Shown: positions 1 to 11,934 of the stretch, one piece after another | Numbering within the stretch: the stretch's first letter is position 1 | How the letters are laid out: each line of letters opens with the position of its first letter | From: Pomphorhynchus laevis | Taxonomy: Eukaryota; Acanthocephala; Palaeacanthocephala; Echinorhynchida; Pomphorhynchidae | Assembly: GCA_012934845.2 (NCBI GenBank) | Contig: WNNJ02002282.1 | Location: 1-64,000 of the forward strand | DNA: 64,000 nt | Direction: 5' to 3' | Made by a program: the position numbers and the translations under genes | Notes under the pieces: generated by a model | What the model was told of the DNA's origin: nothing | The model's input: only the letters and a program-made list of their open reading frames with translations | Database searches by the model: none

Positions 1-1331
1 AAATTAATTACAAAAATAATAAAATTAATTATAAAAGTAGGAATGTTTGTCATATATTAAAATTAAGCACCAATTTAGCAAAGCATCCCCAAATGTAATA
101 AAGGGATAATCTAATATATGAACTGTGACATGCAATATTTTCATTTTGCATTTTACCTCATCTTACTACTTTAAGCCAATCTGCCTCATCGACGAAATGC
201 TACGCCGAATGCTTATTATCTATTTACACTTAGATATTTTAGGTCGCTTGAGTTAAGGCATGTTTGATCTGACTAAGTTGTATCATTTGAGTTCAAATAC
301 AAAATCGTTTAGGTGTTTTTGATCTAATGTTTGATTCATGACTTAATTGAGAAATGAGCTGTCTGCTTTCATCCATTTTCGATTACTGCATTTGTTGCTC
401 TTCTCCTAGTGCGTTTCTGTTCATTGGAAAATTGTATTTTCACAATTGAAAGCTGACTTTCACTGCAAGAAATTTCTTACTTCGTCATATTACGACGTTA
501 TCATAGTAGTAAGTGAACTCACATTTTGAGTTAATTAAAAAAGTAGTGATACCATTCCACGTAAATTTTGTTAGTCATTTTTAGCCAGACGTGGAAGAAC
601 GACGAAAACCAGTGCTAGATGCCGTTTCGTCATCACTGTGACTCATCAGTGCCAGTTCTCTTTCAGCAGTGGAAGAACGACGAAAACCAGTGCTAGATGC
701 CGTTTCGTCATCACTATGACTAATCAGTACCAGTTCCCTCCCAGCAGTGGGAGGGAACTGGCACTGATGAGTCACAGTGATGATGAAACGGCATCTAGCA
801 CTGTTTTTCGTCGTTCTTCGGCGTCTGGCTAAAATAATTAATTATTACTTATCTCCATAAAAATTATTAATTGTTAATTAGATCAAAATTTATTTTAATT
901 TAATAAATAATTCAAATAATATTAAAAAATATTAATAAAAAAATAACTTTTTCTATTTATATTTTAATGGCCAAATTTAATCTGAACAATTAAATTCAGC
1001 TTTGAATTTGTTTTGTCGACATTTATTTATCTGCTATATGAAATTATAGGTTAAATGACCCACTCTTAAGTAGCTGGCATTCTAAATTTGTGTAAGATTA
1101 TTTCATCGACAATGTGCCTAAATGCGACAATCTACCCTTTGATCACAAAGTTTCTTCTTAAATTACGAATAACGATTTAAAATCCAGTGCTTTGATTTTT
1201 TGATCACATAAAGAAATCTAATTAAATTATAAATTTTTATATAAATCAGACCAAAATTTCTTCTAATTTAATTAGTCAAATTTAAATAACAAATCAATTT
1301 TTTCTCCTGATTTTAAAGCACATTTGTTCAG
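1..1331. other. Intron or upstream region of RIC8, AT-rich
   Basis: AT-rich sequence ending in a splice acceptor (TTTGTTCAG) just before the first visible RIC8 exon. I searched it for the missing N-terminal RIC8 codons and found none. Apart from the foldback repeat at 579-834 I see nothing else. Confidence 0.6.
579..834. repeat. Foldback (MITE-like) repeat
   Basis: The left end reads TTTTAGCCAGACG and the right end CGTCTGGCTAAAA. About 80 bp behind each end are near-perfect inverted copies (GTGCTAGATGCCGTTTCGTC on the left, its complement on the right). The left arm's inner block is also present as a second direct copy from about 669. No coding capacity, and no clear target-site duplication. 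Probably a non-autonomous DNA transposon or foldback element. Short open frames across it are an artefact of the palindrome. Confidence 0.75.
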
Positions 1332-4300
1332 AGTGAGTGGGTTAGCGGAGCGAGCGTTAACTCGAATTCATGGACATTCTATCGGAGCGGCACGACAAGA
1401 TCTTAATGAAATTAGATTCTTTGAAGCTCGTGTTCTTTTCCTGTTAACATCTTTGTGCCCAGAAGTTAGGTATGTTCGTTAAATGGCTTGACTTCTTCAT
1501 TGTTTCTCTTATTTCTGATAAAGAATAAGAATACGGTTCAGAATGAATGCAGTCAGTATGTTAAACTCAGTACTGCTCGGTTCATTCCGTCAACTAAGTT
1601 ACAGTGCAACAAACTTTGAAGGTAATTTATTTCGATTATAAAGTATTTTTACTGAATTGAATTAATATTTGGATATTTGATATATAAATGTAATACGATG
1701 TATTTAATAATACATTAATTATTAATCCATTTATATTTAAAAATACATTAATTATACATTTCAGATTTATCATCACGTGTCTATTATTATAGTTCTAGCG
1801 TTAGTGGTTTTATCTTTTGTTCATATGCAACATCAGCTCACTAAAATTTCTCGGGTTATCAAACATTGAAGTCACAGAAAGTTAGCGTTCAATATATCGG
1901 AACATGCCTAATTAATTTACCCATAAGTATATAAGTACTTAATCCATAGAAATAAAGTGTTTTAATCTATATATTATGCATGGATGCAAATTTTGATTTT
2001 AATAAACATTACTAATATTCGAATTCTTCTTTCCAAGTGAGAATGCTGAATCCATAAACATGACGAATGCCTTATTGGTTTTAATAATAGCTTTTAAAGC
2101 ATTCTCTTTTAAAGAGATTGTTTTATCTCTAACAATACCTTTTTAATGTAATTTTCTTTTTAGCAAATATATTTTTAAACAGCATAATTCTCTGGTTGTC
2201 GGATAAAAAAGCGGCACCCATTAGAAGGTTTATGATATCGTAAAGATTGTTAACTTTAGTTTATGAAAACTAAATCGATTGTTGCACTTTAGGCTAAAAA
2301 TCATTTAAAAATGCTATGTATATAATAACCTGCTATTTGTGGATTACTCGCATTATGCTGGAAATTCGGTTAAAATTAAGACCTTTATCTGAATGATGAC
2401 AACTGTCGTCGGCTTGTACACGAAGGTAAATTGTATCGGTTTTTGAGGGTTCACGACTGCTATTTGTGGATAGAGTGAATTGAGAGTTCGTTGTTCAGCT
2501 TTTGGGATAGAAGAGTTTTTCGTATTTCACATAGATATTTTTATGTATTCTCCTTTTTATTTAAAATATAATTTACTATTTCAATAAAATACCAAATCAA
2601 CGAATAATAAAATGCGATTAATAATTCAAAAGTTCGTTTTAAATTATTTTATTTTACCGTAGATGAATTAATATTTATTAATATAAATATTTATAAATAT
2701 TAATATTAAAATATTACAATACTTTGATTATTATATATTACAATATTAAATATTTATTATTTAATATAATAGTGAAATATTGAATGAATAATTGCATACA
2801 CGAGCGAGTATCATCATTTGGTCGGCTTCATAAATTATCCTCGTGTGAATTCTCAAATCATAGATGCAGCACTGTACACTACAATCAGCGTAGGTGGACC
2901 TCATCAGCAGTGAGCCTACGCCTACCTTTCGTGTTTCGGTCCTTTAATGATCTGCTGAAATTTTCCTCTGCTGCCTTACTGTAAAAACAAACGATACAGT
3001 TTGTAAGGAAAACATTTCCACTTGTGCAAACTGTACGTTGTTTCCGTCTTTTGTAACAAAAAGACGGAGCTAGCACTACAGTAAGGCAGCAGAAGAAAAT
3101 TTCAGCAGATCATTAAAGGACCGAAACACGAAAGGTAGGCGTAGGCTCACTGCTGATGAGGTCCACCTACGCTGATTGTAGTGTACAGTGCTGCATCTAT
3201 GATTAAAGAATTCACACGAGGATAATTTATGAAGCCGACCAAATGATGATACTCGCTCGTGTATGCAATTATTCATTCAATTAACCTGGCAGATTCCGGT
3301 TTCCTGTCAAGAAAATTCAAAAGACAGATTGTCGGTTGTTTCCGGCAACTGTAGTGCTAGCTCCGTCTTTTTGTTACAAAAGACGGAAACAACGTACAGT
3401 TTGCACAAGTGGAAATGTTTTCCTTACAAACTGTATCGTTTGTTTTTACAGTAAGGCAGCAGAGGAAAATTTCAGCAGATCATTAAAGGACCGAAACACG
3501 AAAGGTAGGCGTAGGCTCACTGCTGATGAGGTCCACCTACGCTGATTGTAGTGTACAGTGCTGCATCTATGATTTAAGAATTCACACGAGGATAATTTAT
3601 GAAGCCGACCAAATGATGATACTCGCTCGTGTATGCAATTATTCATTCAATTAACATGGCAGATTCCGGTTTCCTGTCAAGAAAATTCAAAAGACAGATT
3701 GTCGGTTGTTTCCGGCAACTGTAGTGCTAGCTCCGTCTTTTTGTTACAAAAGACGGAAACAACGTACAGTTTGCACAAGTGGAAATGTTTTCCTTACAAA
3801 CTGTATCGTTTGTTTTTACAGTAAGGCAGCAGAGGAAAATTTCAGCAGATCATTAAAGGACCGAAACACGAAAGGTAGGCGTAGGCTCACTGCTGATGAG
3901 GTCCACCTACGCTGATTGTAGTGTACAGTGCTGCATCTATGATTTAAGAATTCACACGAGGATAATTTATGAAGCCGACCAAATGATAGTGAAATATACA
4001 ATTTTTAATAAATACATTCACCTGTATTTATATCTGAAATATTTTAAGATATTTCTAAATGTCAAAATTTATTATAAACCAGTTTTATATCTGATGTTAT
4101 CGATTTGATATACCAAGTTATTTTGAATTATTATTAATTATTTTGAATTATAATTTTCAAATAAAGAGGAATGCAACCAATTCCGATGTGAAGTTTTAAA
4201 AATCCTATTCAACATAACTATAAATGTTCGTAGCACTTGCGACCAATGTGACGAGGTAAACTTAATGTTATGAGCTGTTTAGTTGATAATTTCGAAATTT

Positions 4301-7300
4301 AATCTTTAAAGAAGGATTCTAGCGACCTTCTTAATCTAACCAGCACACTCAATAGAATGATATGCACCAGTGAGGAGCGAGAAGAGGACTCTGATGATTT
4401 GACAAAGTAAATTTTTAGTGTTTTATAATAATTAATGACGTTCTTTCTAGACACATTATAAATTTACTAGTAAATGTTCCTTGTCAATGTTACAGCGTGT
4501 TGCGTGATAATTGGCCTGCTTACAAATCAGCAAATAAAGAATGCCCACAACATCCTGTTTTGGTATATAAATTAGTATCGTATATGAAAAAGAATATTCT
4601 TAAACACGAGGTATCTTCTCATAATTTTAATACTCAGTAAGAACATTTTATTTTAACAAGTTGTCTTTTTTCTTCAAAGGTAAAATTCTCTGATACCTTA
4701 ACTTCTTCTCTTAACCCGACACATACTAACTGATCGCAAAAGGAAGGATATTGTCAAGGATAATGTGAACATTATCCTTGTCAAGGAAGAACATTGTCAA
4801 GGACAATGTGCAGAGATGCATTTATCAATTAATTTTGTTTTGGTTGTATATGCAAATCAAATTCATAGGGTTTTCTGTAAATTGCATTCGGGGATCTACA
4901 AAATACCCGGTTTTAACAGGATATATACATAAACTATATCCGTCCGAATAAAGGATGACTCCTCGTCAATTTAGATATATACAAAAGGACCCATGCGAGA
5001 CCACACTTGTAGAAGATATCGATCTATAAAATGTATATAAAATTAAGCGTTTCTTTTATATACGAACTCTATTAGCAGCACCGAAAATTCATTATTGCAT
5101 TAATTCTTTTATGTTAACAGAAAATTAAGTTAACAACATGTGAGAAAATTAATTACGGTTATTTAACAACACGTGAGCAGATTCACTCCTAATTTCTTGA
5201 TTTGAAATTAGTTAAAGATGATAAATTCTGATAAATTTCAAATGCGTTGATACAAAAATCAAATACTTACCGTTTAACAATTTTTTTTATTAAAATTGAA
5301 TTTTATTTGTTTAACAAAAACATTAGAGTGATGAGACAAAGCTCTCAGAATCATGTGGTCCCGTATTGCAAGTGCTGATTATGTTTGCTACCAAGGACTC
5401 TTATCTTCGTAAACTTCTCAAGCAGCTAATTCTACCCAAACTGACAGAAGAAGATCTGAGACGAGATCCAAGAGAAGGACAAACACTTAGGAATTTGTAA
5501 GCAGAAAATAAATTTTTAGAAATGCTTGTCGTTTTACTACGTAAGCTCATAAATATTCTGTAATACAGGCGAGAGCTAGATGGTCTGTACTTTACTATAA
5601 GCAGCAAGACTAATTGACTAATTTGATTGACTAACTCTCTAAATGTGGCAAAACCAAAGGATATAAATAATGTACTCTATTGTGTTAAAATTTAGTAATA
5701 AGATAAAATATTAAATTAAATAATAATTAAATAATAATAAATAGTTAAATAATTAACTGCGATATGCATTAATATTTTACAGAAATGAAATATACTTCGG
5801 ATCTGTTACTCGCAAAGTTAATTGAAGATTACCTTTTTAATGTTGGCGCGATTATATATGATGACCACGGCCAAAATATTTGATATGAAAATACGATATA
5901 ATAGATAAGATAATCTAATAATATATCTTAATTAATATGACATATCATATTATTATCATATATATAATATGCCAATAGTAATTGAGGAATTAATTAATAT
6001 GTGATTAATATGTAATCTGATAGATGCAATACCTCGACTTGGATTTTTTGAATCAGCGTATAAAGGTTTTCATATTTTAATACGATTTTATTAGAAATTT
6101 TGCTCGTAATTTGTTATAAAAAATATTTATCCTCCTTTATAAAAAACATTTTAGATAAGGCTGTCTTTATCGATAAGGTTTTTGGTCGTTTGTCAATATC
6201 GACAAACGGCCAATATTACAGCAAGGCTTTTTTCAATGCTTTGGTAAATGACATTTAGCTCACATTTTTATATTCTTTGTGTGATGAAACTGTATTAAAA
6301 CATTATATAAATGTTTTAATATTATAAAATATAACATACATTAATGAAATTATAGATAAAATTTATAAATAATAAATTTATTTTAAATAATAAATTTATA
6401 AATAATAAATTGATATTAAGTTTTTATGCAAAAGCTTTTGAGAAGTCATCGGCTATTTCTAATAGGTTGATCAGAATGATGACGAATACCGATTCGAAAA
6501 TCCAAACGCTATCCGCAGCGTTGCTCTTCGCTATTTGCCATCACAACGGTAAAATACGGAAAACGTACTCAGTTTTAAAATGCATTTAATTTTGCAGTTA
6601 GTAAATTTGTAAAGTACACTGGTTTTGGTAATGCTGCGGGGCTCCTGGCTAATCTTGGCTTGCTATTAATGGTTGATACCCATGGAACCAAACATCAAAG
6701 CAAAAGACAGGGTAGCAATAGCGACTCGGCCTCTGAAAGCGAAAATGACGCATATGACAGCTTAAACGTTAACCCGATAACTGGTAAGGCGCATGATAAC
6801 CAGGAAGTTTGTGAAGACACTCGCACTGAAGAACAGAAAGAACACGATGCAATGGAATTAGTTAACGTTCTGGATAAGATGCAAAGGTAGTATTTTTCCA
6901 ACAAATTAGTTATAAATGTTCAAGGAATTATATCACTTACTCTATTTGCGTATTGATTCAGATTAAAATTTAGATCCTTTAGCAATTAAAACAGAATATA
7001 ATGTTGCATCGTGAAATCATTAGTTAATTTCGTAAAATCCTTAACAGAATTTTCATACCGTTTGACATTTATTTTAAATAATAAATAACAATTATATAAT
7101 TATATTTACATTGTTTTTTATCCAGTGTTTTACAAACATCTACATTTTAATTAATAAATTTTGTAATATTTTGTAATAATTTATATGTTGAAATATAACA
7201 TATTTTATATTTTATATATTATATATTTATAATATTTTATATATTTACATAGTAATTAGTTAAGATTTTTTCAAATCAAAAAGCATCCAGTTCCTATTTA

Positions 7301-8192
7301 TCAGTTTTGAACAATTGAAAATTAAAAAAGACACAATTTCCAGTTTTTAAACTATATCTGGTGTTGAAATTAGATCAGGAAGAATCCAACTAGCTATAAT
7401 ACACATAATATATGTATTGTATATTAATATATGGTGTATTATTCCGTATTAGTTTTTCATAATTATTTAAATAGACTTAGACAATATCGATTACTTGAAA
7501 AACTATTAAAAATTATTGTCTCCGTTAGAGAAAATGATTTTTTGTATTTAAATAAAATAATATTTCAATAATATATATTACTATATCACAATAATATATT
7601 AAATGTATATTACAATAATACGATATATTACGATATATAATACAGTATTACGTATTTCAAGCTGATATTAAAATATCCACCCGATCTTTGTTATGATTGC
7701 TAATTAATTGAATTTAATTAAATATATTTATTAAATATATTTAATATTCTCACTAATATATTTTATTAACGAGAATATTGTATATTATCAAATACTACAT
7801 TTCAATCGTGTTTTATCTCAATTTCAATACATTTATATTGCGTAAATGTTAAGTTTAATGTATCATCTGGTGATTTTTAAGTTTTCATGATTTTAATAAT
7901 TTTAAATTTATTTACTATTTTTGATTTATTTTTATTTCGCTTGCAAATTTTCTCGTAAAGTGTTATAGGCTAAAACAACTTTATTTTGTAATATAAAGAT
8001 GTTTCGCCTTTATAAAATCAGACGAAGTTTGTAGATATTAAATTTAATAGTTTTTATATATGATCTATTCGCATTTTTAGAACATGTGTGATACGTCCAG
8101 CTAAAATTGGACCAGATGGTAGACTAATTCCAGTTGAACACATACTTGAATTACAGAATTCCGACAATTCCGGTGTTTTAAAAAACGATTAG
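1332..8192 (+). CDS. RIC8A: RIC8 (synembryn), 5'-truncated by the window edge
   Basis: Resistance-to-inhibitors-of-cholinesterase-8 protein, a cytosolic chaperone and guanine-nucleotide exchange factor for G-alpha subunits, built as an armadillo-like helical repeat. Exons: 1332-1469, 1524-1621, 4167-4255, 4312-4406, 4496-4610, 5327-5496, 6466-6548, 6598-6886, 8081-8192. All junctions are GT-AG and phases agree throughout, giving 395 codons before TAG. Family blocks in order: FFEARVLFLLTSLCPEVR, EVLKILFNITIN, LRKLLKQLILPKL, FVKYTGFGNAAGLLA, NINP-type NVNPITGKA, TEEQKEHDAMELVNVLDKMQ and a tail starting RTCVIRPAKIGPDGRL. A Ser/Asp/Glu-rich linker lies between the last two armadillo-like parts, as in animal homologues. 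About 130 N-terminal residues are missing and must lie upstream of position 1. The symbol is by family; A or B paralogue is not resolved. Confidence 0.93.
1622..4166. other. Large RIC8 intron (2.5 kb)
   Basis: Separates the exon ending NFE from the exon carrying EVLKILFNIT. It is AT-rich and contains the palindromic tandem repeat at 2781-3985. Otherwise I see no coding signal. Confidence 0.85.
2781..3985. repeat. Palindromic element with 370-bp tandem units
   Basis: One unit of about 300 bp lies inverted at 2781-3080. It is followed by direct copies starting near 3080, 3450 and 3820 (period 370 bp, the last truncated), almost identical to each other. The same 12 bases, ATAGTGAAATAT, stand immediately outside both ends (2769-2780 and 3986-3997). 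The units hold short open frames that repeat in each copy and resemble no protein I know; I treat them as chance. Inserted in a RIC8 intron. Could be a foldback transposon with internal tandem repeats, or a local rearrangement. Confidence 0.8.
4611..5326. other. RIC8 intron with a short hairpin
   Basis: AT-rich intron. Around 4740-4810 there are overlapping inverted repeats of an AAGGATAATGT/ACATTATCCTT type. No other structure seen. Confidence 0.6.
5497..6465. other. RIC8 intron with a 13-bp-stem hairpin
   Basis: AT-rich intron. TTGGTCGTTTGTC at about 6182 is followed after a few bases by GACAAACGGCCAA, a possible hairpin. Nothing else identified. Confidence 0.6.
6887..8080. other. Last RIC8 intron, AT-rich
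   Basis: Very AT-rich, simple-sequence-like DNA between the exon ending at codon AG and the last coding exon at 8081. I see no gene or recognisable repeat in it. Confidence 0.7.
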
Positions 8193-8292
8193 ATATTAAA
8201 ATATATCTACAAGAGAATGTTAAAAGAAGATAAAAAGCGGCTGTTTAATACCAGCCAGTAATGAAAGATAGATGTTTTTATAGGAACTTTAA

Positions 8293-8508
8293 TCAAATGT
8301 TTATCGTTTTAACAGTAAAGTATTTAACTATCTTACTCAGTTGAAATGGTACAAACAAATACGCTGAATATAACACCGTTATAAAGAACATAAATAAGAA
8401 TGAGGAAAACAAAGCTCTTTCCCATGGGTCCAATAGATAAAGACCAGTGTTTAGCAAATACTGCATGTAATACCAGTTTATTGTATTGCGAATATCGTCG
8501 AATGGCAT
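8293..8508 (-). CDS. SPTSSA: Serine palmitoyltransferase small subunit (SPTSSA/B-like)
   Basis: Small activating subunit of serine palmitoyltransferase, which condenses serine with palmitoyl-CoA in the first step of sphingolipid synthesis at the ER membrane; the subunit raises activity and tunes acyl-CoA choice. The 71-residue frame is intact and close to the animal family length. It carries the diagnostic block WYYMQYLLNTGLYLLDPWER followed by a hydrophobic helix (residues about 36-55) and a second hydrophobic stretch near residue 58. The start is MPFDD, preceded 6 bases upstream by TTTTCTAG, which looks like a splice acceptor and suggests a 5'-UTR intron. The stop lies 100 bp from the RIC8 stop on the opposite strand, so the 3' UTRs probably overlap. 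Whether it is the A or B paralogue cannot be told. Confidence 0.9.
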   Translation of the reverse strand: MPFDDIRNTINWYYMQYLLNTGLYLLDPWERALFSSFLFMFFITVLYSAYLFVPFQLSKIVKYFTVKTINI

Positions 8509-8849
8509 TTGTGCTCTAGAAAATATATACTTCAGAATTGCAAATTTGAAAATTTATTTAAATATAATTTTTGAAAATTAATGATTTTTTGAAAGAATGA
8601 TTTAAATTATGCAAGCATAATTTGAAAAATCTGTTATTATAATATAAAATTATACGGATCTAAATTATGAAAGCATAATACATTATAAAAGCATATAATG
8701 GCAAATATATAATAATAAAAGCAAATAATATAAAATATAAAAGCAAATATATAATAATTATTAATATTATAAATATTAATAATTATAATTTATTATTTTC
8801 TATCTATCATAATTATATTATTTATAATAAAAGAAATGCATTCATATCA
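8509..8849. other. AT-rich spacer upstream of the SPT subunit gene
   Basis: Near-pure A/T with many TAAATA-type runs. Presumably holds the 5' UTR and promoter of the minus-strand SPT subunit gene, but I can point to no specific element. Confidence 0.4.
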
Positions 8850-9186
8850 GAGCAGCTAACTAAGTCTATGTACTTTATATTATTTATAAATAAAAAATAA
8901 TACTAAATAAAATTCAAATAATTAAATAAAAAATAAATAATAAAAAAAATAACTATAAATAATAAGATTTTTTTTAATTTAAAATGGTTAAAATAAAAAA
9001 TTGAAATTTAAAATAAACTTCATTTTTATGAATTGACTAATAAATAACATACTTTGTATCAGAATAAGGATTAGCGGTCATCAGGAGGAACTGCTATGCT
9101 ATCAGGTTTCGGCCCCTATAGCTGCGTGATCAAATGCGTGTTAAGGACGTATTTCATCTGATTAAATTTGATTATATAGTATCTTA
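8850..9186 (+). repeat. R1 repeat copy a (split by Merlin)
   Basis: Member of a dispersed family of about 350-400 bp with at least four copies here. It starts near AGCTAACTAAGTCTA, passes through AT-rich DNA, then a conserved core GAATTGACTAATAAATAAC, GGTCATCAGGAGGAACTGC and GCTATCAGGTTTCGGCCCC. This copy is interrupted after GTATCTTA at 9186 and resumes at 11372. Class unknown; no coding capacity, so a SINE- or MITE-like element is possible. Confidence 0.8.
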
Positions 9187-9681
9187 GGATCTTTTCCGTT
9201 ATACTGACTTTGTCGTAGCAAAATAAGAATGTGCTAAAATAGCGGAATTGTAAGTACTGTTTCAACTGACAAATTTTTTGGGAGAAACAAGCACAAATTT
9301 AAATATTTAAATTTAAAATAAAATTAAATATTTAATTTTTTAAAATTTTAAGCGAATTGAAGTCGGAATGACTTTTAAATATATTTGTATTATTTGCATG
9401 AATTTCTGGTGTAATTGCTATCATTGTAAAGTTTTCCAATAAATGCACGAAAAGTTATTCAACTTTCTTCATTTTTTCGAAAAAATGATTTGAATTTGAA
9501 AAATCTCAAAAATTTCAAATATAAACATACAATTTTTATTGCAGTACTGCAATCTGCATATTTATCATGATCTATAATCCAAAGCTTTAGTAATTTGAGG
9601 TTTTCCACATAAAGTTATTGAACATTTAATTTCAACAACAGTAATTTTAAAAATTCTTAGAAGATTTGATCGATCAATCGA
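9187..9681 (+). repeat. Left terminal inverted repeat of Merlin
   Basis: Pairs with 10871-11371 over its whole length with few differences, from GGATCTTTTCCGTTA to AAGATTTGATCGATCAATCGA. Unusually long for a Merlin element. Confidence 0.9.
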
Positions 9682-9799
9682 TCAATCTAACATTTTTAAG
9701 TAATTGCAAAATAGCATCAAAACTGTTGTCGTTTCGGTGCCTTATATGCCAAATAAATTTTACAAGATATGAGTCGATCATGGATCGATCTGTACCCCA

Positions 9800-10611
9800 T
9801 CATCGTCTATTTCCAGATTTTAGCTGGTTCCATGTCGATTCTATCTGTTGCGTGTGGATACCGTCTGAAGTCACAAATTCAACAGAATGATTGACAGTCC
9901 TGTGCTGAAAGCTGTATCCTTCCAAGCTTTGCACGCCACAATAACCTTTCCAAAGATCTGAATGGATTATTGAGCCTGGCAGAATGCATTGCTTAATACA
10001 AGCATTTAGTGTTTCGGCGTTTCGTTGATCCACTGCAAAAAGAAAAACCTCGAAGGACTCTTTGCAGTCGCCGCCAAACACCCATTGTTGCGGTAAAACG
10101 CGTCCCCTATTGTATTTGCGGCGTGCAAATACAGTTTCGTCGATTTCGACGACCATATCCTTACCTCCTATTTTGGTTGGATTGCACAAAATCTCAGCCG
10201 CACAGGCCTCACGCATGTAATTATTATAATCGACAGCTGTATTATGGTCGATATCCAATTCCTCTTCACAGAATTGAACTGTCGTCAATTTTTTTCGACC
10301 AACAATATATAAATACGATTGTTTTGGATAGCGATAATCGTGCTCCTTCAAACCAAGTCCCTTCACGAACGGATAGCGAAACATTGCACTGCGATTTTTG
10401 TCATCGCCAGTATATAGTGTCGCCTCGATTACTCAGTTTCAGCGAATGCTTGCAACGACATATTTTTCTAAAATATCTTTAGAATATATATTATTAATAG
10501 AACTTTTGATATACCTTTTGGAATTAGTTCACGAGTCTGCAAGAATTTTACCGCATCCATTTCCGTAGTAATATTACTGCGTAACCAGTTTAGGTTTATA
10601 TTACTAGACAT
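9800..10611 (-). pseudogene. Merlin transposase (ISXO2-like DDE), broken
   Basis: Cut-and-paste transposase. The longest open stretch, 10384-9800 (194 codons), carries the catalytic core: VEIDETVFARRKYNRGRV (first D), QQWVFGGDC, GSIIHSDLWKGYCG (second D), TVNHSVEFV and IHTQQIESTWNQLK (E). Upstream, codons for a zinc-ribbon-like start (CRCKHSLKLSNRGDTIYWR) and SVREGTWFEGARLSLSK are readable at 10460-10330 but in a different frame, separated by an in-frame TGA and a shift in an A-run near 10300. A possible first exon starts with ATG at 10611 (MSSNINLNWLRSN) with a candidate 47-bp intron at 10468-10514, though the phase there is uncertain. Confidence 0.85.
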
Positions 10612-10870
10612 CTGCTAATATTTACGAATTTACAAAATAATATGTTCACAGAGATTATAACAAAGAGGTATTAAAACTTTTGAACATATACAAAGTTTGA
10701 TAGAAAAATCGATTGCACGTACATACCATATCACATGGGATGAAGGGGGTATATCAAAGGGAGATTAAAGATTGTATTATATATGTGATAAACAATGTTA
10801 GGAAGATGAATTTGATGTATATGAAATTTATACGACAATGCGCGATAAATCCCCATCCTCCCCATAGTAA

Positions 10871-11371
10871 TCGATTGATCGATCAAATCTTCTAAGAATT
10901 TTTAAAATTACTGTTTTAGAAATTAAATGTTCAATAACTTTATGTGGAAAATCTAAAATTACCAAAGCTTTGGATAATAGATCATTATAAATATGCAGAT
11001 TGCTGTACTTCAATAAAAATTGTATGTTTATATTTGAAATTTTTGAGATTTTTCAAATTTAAGTCATTTTTTTTTTCAAAAAAATGAAGAAAGTTGAATA
11101 ACTTTTCGTGCATTTATTGGAAAACTTTACAATGATAGCAATTACACCAGAAATTCATGCAAATAATACAAATATATTAAAAAGTCATTCCGACTTCAAT
11201 TCGCTTAAAATTTTAAAAAATTAAATATTTAATTTTATTTTAAATTTAAATATTTAAATTTGTGCTTGTTTCTCCCAAAAAAATTGTCAGTTGAAAGAGT
11301 ACTTACAATTCCGCTATTTTAGCACATTTTTTCATTTTGCTACGACAAAGTTAGTATAACGGAAAAGATCC
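10871..11371 (+). repeat. Right terminal inverted repeat of Merlin
   Basis: Reverse complement of 9187-9681; ends at AACGGAAAAGATCC, directly followed by the second GTATCTTA. Confidence 0.9.
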
Positions 11372-11379
11372 GTATCTTA
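11372..11379 (+). repeat. 8-bp target-site duplication of Merlin (right copy)
   Basis: GTATCTTA, identical to 9179-9186. Removing the element and one copy restores the run found in the other R1 copies (TTGATT...GTATCTTATTCTAATA). Confidence 0.9.
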
Positions 11380-11399
11380 TTCTAATACAAAGTATATTA

Positions 11400-11760
11400 T
11401 TTAAAAACATAAAAAATAAATACAAATAAAAGTGTAAATAAAGCTAAATAAATAAAAATTTTATAATTAGATAATAAATAATTATAAATAATTGTTATAA
11501 GATTTTTTATAATTTATATCAAGTTAAAATAAAAAAATTGAAATTTAAAAAGTCATTTACTATTAATTGACTAATAAATAACATACAATGTTTTAAAATA
11601 AGGATTAGGGGTCATCAGAATAAACTGCTATGGTATCAGGCTTCGGTCCTTATTCCTCCACCCAAAATAGCAGCGGAGTAAATATACGCTAATGACTTAT
11701 TTCCTCTGGTGAAATTTGATTATCTAGTATTTTATTCTAATACAAAGTATATATTATTTA
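11400..11760 (+). repeat. R1 repeat copy b
   Basis: Same order of blocks as copy a: AT-rich left part, AATTGACTAATAAATAACA, GGGGTCATCAG, CTATGGTATCAGGCTTCGG and a tail with TATTTTATTCTAATACAAAG. It follows the tail of copy a directly, so the family is locally tandem. Confidence 0.75.
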
Positions 11761-11934
11761 TTATCTATCGATCAAAATTATCGTGCTTGGTAATTCCTTT
11801 CGTATTAGCTCGATTCGGAAGACGTACACATTTCTGAACAGTCCTTAGCAAAATATTGACGGTGATTCGTAGCATGATGTAAGCTAATACATTTAAACGC
11901 CTAAAATAATGATAACCGCATATAAGTAAGAATC

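Larger units (their letters stand above)
9187..11371 (-). mobile_element. Merlin-superfamily DNA transposon
   Basis: A 2,185-bp element with ends GGATCTTTTCCGTTA and its complement, and long terminal inverted repeats of about 495-501 bp. It is flanked by the 8-bp direct repeat GTATCTTA (9179-9186 and 11372-11379); Merlin elements are known to make 8-9-bp duplications. Inside lies a minus-strand ISXO2/IS1595-type DDE transposase. Inserted into an R1 repeat, whose sequence is continuous across the empty site. It looks non-functional because the transposase frame is broken. Confidence 0.93.

Noticed and set aside
581-832. Two opposite 64-codon open frames with repeated RELALMSHSDDETASST peptides
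   Set aside because: They arise from the palindromic repeat read in both directions; no start context, splice signals or known homologue.
2784-4108. Repeated 63-70-codon open frames in the 370-bp tandem units
   Set aside because: The same peptide recurs on both strands because the DNA is inverted and tandem; no domain or gene structure.
9040-9186. Permuted hammerhead in R1 (GAAAC ... CTGATGA on the minus strand)
   Set aside because: Both boxes exist and some outer bases pair, but there is no room for stem I between the cleavage side and CTGATGA.
10009-10482. 157-codon plus-strand open frame
   Set aside because: It is the antisense shadow of the Merlin transposase.
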